From positions 1-42,199 of the forward strand of contig NZ_JAPFBW010000048.1 in NCBI RefSeq assembly GCF_026153205.1: a DNA stretch of 42,199 nt, given 5' to 3'. This stretch comes from Aquabacterium sp. A7-Y (GTDB lineage Bacteria; Pseudomonadota; Gammaproteobacteria; Burkholderiales; Burkholderiaceae_C). The notes beneath the pieces are model-generated. The model had not been told where the DNA came from. It worked only from the letters and a program-made list of their open reading frames with translations, and searched no databases. Within the stretch, counting starts at the first letter, position 1, and each line of letters opens with the position of its first letter. Below are positions 41,070-42,199 of the stretch, piece after piece. The position numbers were made by a program, and so were the translations under genes.

Positions 41070-41780
41070 TCAGTCCGCCGTGAGCCGCGTCGGCTTCACT
41101 CGCTCACCCAGCGCCGGGCGAAGCCAGTCGGCGTGCCGCTGCAAGGTGTCCACGGGCATCTTCTGCCCGAAATCGAGCAACTTCTCCTCGCCCCCCGGAA
41201 GTCGCACTTGCACCGAGAAACTGCCCTCCCTGTCGTTCTCGTATTCAAGGCAGGGCCAGAGGGACAGCACCTCCTGCAGGGCCACCGTCCGGACGCGGGT
41301 GCGCCACCAGGCACTGGTCTCGGTGTAGGCAAGCCGCCCTTCCGCGAGGTCGAACTCAACGGCCGCCACGCCGTAGCTCGCGGACAGCACGGCCAGGAAG
41401 ACGGCCATGACCGCCCCGAACAGGAGCATCACGATGACGAACTCGCCGAAGGATGCATCGATCAGCGAGCCCTCGGCGCCGCTGATCAGCATCACCACGC
41501 CGACCAAGACGAGGAAGACGAGAACCGGGAGCACACAAATGACGACGAAGACCCCCATTGCCACCAGACTGAAGGCCATCGGCTCCCACCATCTCTGCTC
41601 GAACGCAGCGGGTTTGCGGTAGCTCAACCGCTGGGGCGACTCTTGCCAGAGCCAGCCGTCCGGGTTTGTGTCGACGGAGGCCTTGCCGCCGGCAGCCGGG
41701 GCCTCACGCTGCGACGTGGCGATGCGGGCCCGTTGGGCCGCACGCTGTGCGGTGCGGCGCTGTTTGGAACTTGAGGTCAT
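41070..41780 (-). CDS. Hypothetical membrane protein
   Basis: The 236-residue protein has a basic N-terminus (SSSKQRRTAQRAAQRARIATSQRE), two adjacent long membrane spans (FSLVAMGVFVVICVLPVLVFLVLVGVVML and FVIVMLLFGAVMAVFLAVLSASYGVA), and a cytoplasmic C-terminal domain (VEFDLAEGRLAYTETSAWW; LLDFGQKMPVDTLQRHADWL). The layout, two helices and a small PH-like beta domain, resembles photosystem-stability or bPH-type small membrane proteins, but I do not recognise a family. Single gene, with the AT-rich region upstream. Confidence 0.65.
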   Translation of the reverse strand: MTSSSKQRRTAQRAAQRARIATSQREAPAAGGKASVDTNPDGWLWQESPQRLSYRKPAAFEQRWWEPMAFSLVAMGVFVVICVLPVLVFLVLVGVVMLISGAEGSLIDASFGEFVIVMLLFGAVMAVFLAVLSASYGVAAVEFDLAEGRLAYTETSAWWRTRVRTVALQEVLSLWPCLEYENDREGSFSVQVRLPGGEEKLLDFGQKMPVDTLQRHADWLRPALGERVKPTRLTAD

Positions 41781-41912
41781 GCGGCCCGGATCTTACCCAG
41801 AGCCGCCCCGGGAAACGTCGCACGAGCGCACCTCCATGCCCCTGGAACGAGGGGGACGGTCAGAGCCTTTCGACCGGCTTCTTATGACGCTCCGGGACCG
41901 AACACCGGAAAC

Positions 41913-41970
41913 TATCTTGTTTTATCTTGATTCCGATAATTTATCCAAACCGAGATAATTGCGGATAAAG
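41913..41970 (+). promoter_or_regulatory. GATAA-rich candidate operator/promoter
   Basis: The only strongly AT-rich island of the window. TATCTTG occurs twice 10 bp apart (from 41913 and 41923). GATAAT (41935), TTATCC (41941), GATAATT (41954) and GGATAAAG (41963) follow. Repeated short sites on both strands just before a small frame look like a regulator binding array with an A/T-rich promoter. Confidence 0.4.
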
Positions 41971-41972
41971 CC

Positions 41973-42152
41973 ATGATCGCCCTCCCACGCGCAGCACTCG
42001 CACAGGAGATGGCGGCAGCCTTCAGCATGCAAAGCCTCCGCATGCAGCGCCGAGCGAAGCGATTCGGAGTAAGCGTCAGAGGCCTGCAGCGTGCCATCGG
42101 AGCGGCAGCAACCCCCACGGTCGGCGGCACGACTCGGTTGACGCAGCTTTGA
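41973..42152 (+). CDS. Possible small basic protein
   Basis: A 59-codon frame starting MIALPRAALAQEMAAAFSMQ, with the basic helical segment RMQRRAKRFGVSVRGLQRAIG, ends at 42152. The arrangement recalls a short helix-turn-helix, but no family is recognised and the Shine-Dalgarno sequence is poor (GGATAAAG nine bases upstream). Listed because it directly follows the GATAA-rich site. Confidence 0.3.
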   Translation: MIALPRAALAQEMAAAFSMQSLRMQRRAKRFGVSVRGLQRAIGAAATPTVGGTTRLTQL

Positions 42153-42199
42153 CCCAGATGGTTTGACCAGGATGGTGTTCCTCTATGGTGCTGACGGCT

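Larger units (their letters stand above)
41781..42199. other. Right-end region, no firm gene
   Basis: These 419 bp hold an AT-rich stretch at about 41913-41970 with repeated GATAA/TATC motifs, and a 59-codon frame after it. To the right end nothing else is visible; the last bases (GATGGTTTGACCAGGATGGTG) carry a short imperfect repeat only. Confidence 0.4.

Noticed and set aside
41912-42130. Minus-strand 72-codon frame at the right end
   Set aside because: Runs across the AT-rich regulatory-looking stretch with irregular codon use and no Shine-Dalgarno sequence.

Overview
This is a high-GC chromosomal window with dense genes, strong G/C third codon positions and frequent GTG starts. The gene families (YD/Rhs protein, SbtA/SbtB, PQQ genes, DUF2306, DUF3297, PaiB, SoxR) suggest a betaproteobacterium of the order Burkholderiales. 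That placement is inferred from style and gene content, not from a marker gene. I saw no rRNA, tRNA or CRISPR array.

Layout. 1-1265: mobile-element debris, namely a left-truncated REP-associated tyrosine transposase, an IS3 transposase fragment, two copies of a 25-bp repeat and an 18-bp tandem array. This debris cuts off the 3' end of a YD-repeat (Rhs-type) gene at 1266-2840. 3327-4688: secreted GH18 chitinase behind a candidate operator. 4732-8590 (minus): DUF2306 membrane protein, then an operon of periplasmic binding protein, membrane diguanylate cyclase and a second binding protein. 8875-16889: small disordered protein, acetoacetyl-CoA ligase, a divergent hydratase/dehydrogenase fusion, an acyl-CoA dehydrogenase and a hybrid histidine kinase; two of these enzymes lack usual catalytic residues. 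17030-18727: His-rich exported protein and the bicarbonate transporter/PII pair sbtA-sbtB. 19086-22507: small hypothetical gene, Cache-type sensor kinase, PaiB and a GNAT enzyme.

22794-27487 holds a LodA/GoxA-type (CTQ quinoprotein oxidase) domain joined to a von Willebrand A domain and a long C-terminal region. It is overlapped by its LodB-like flavoprotein partner. The large gene carries an apparent one-base frameshift near 25161-25174. 27524-31578: phosphatase-like protein, PEBP-family protein, DUF805 protein, and a 747-residue open frame joining an S33 alpha/beta-hydrolase to a PAS histidine kinase. 31728-34267 is a PQQ locus: pqqA (24 codons), pqqC, pqqD and pqqE. Where pqqB should be there is only a 96-bp scar that keeps PqqB-like N-terminal residues and a PqqB-like C-terminal end running into the pqqC start. 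Two quinone-cofactor systems (CTQ and PQQ) therefore lie about 4 kb apart, and each shows a lesion.

34330-36969: lipoprotein patatin phospholipase, soxR, a SoxR-type promoter (19-bp spacer with dyad) and its divergent FMN reductase target, and an HMA-like protein without its metal motif. 37033-42199: two unknown genes, an HNH nuclease, a Cys-rich small gene with a clear promoter, twin operator dyads and terminator, a VOC protein, a methyltransferase, DUF3297, an unknown membrane protein and an AT-rich right end.

The findings I would check first are the pqqB deletion scar, the LodA-VWA fusion with LodB, the hydrolase-kinase fusion beside pqqA, and the pair of beta-oxidation-like enzymes with substituted catalytic residues.
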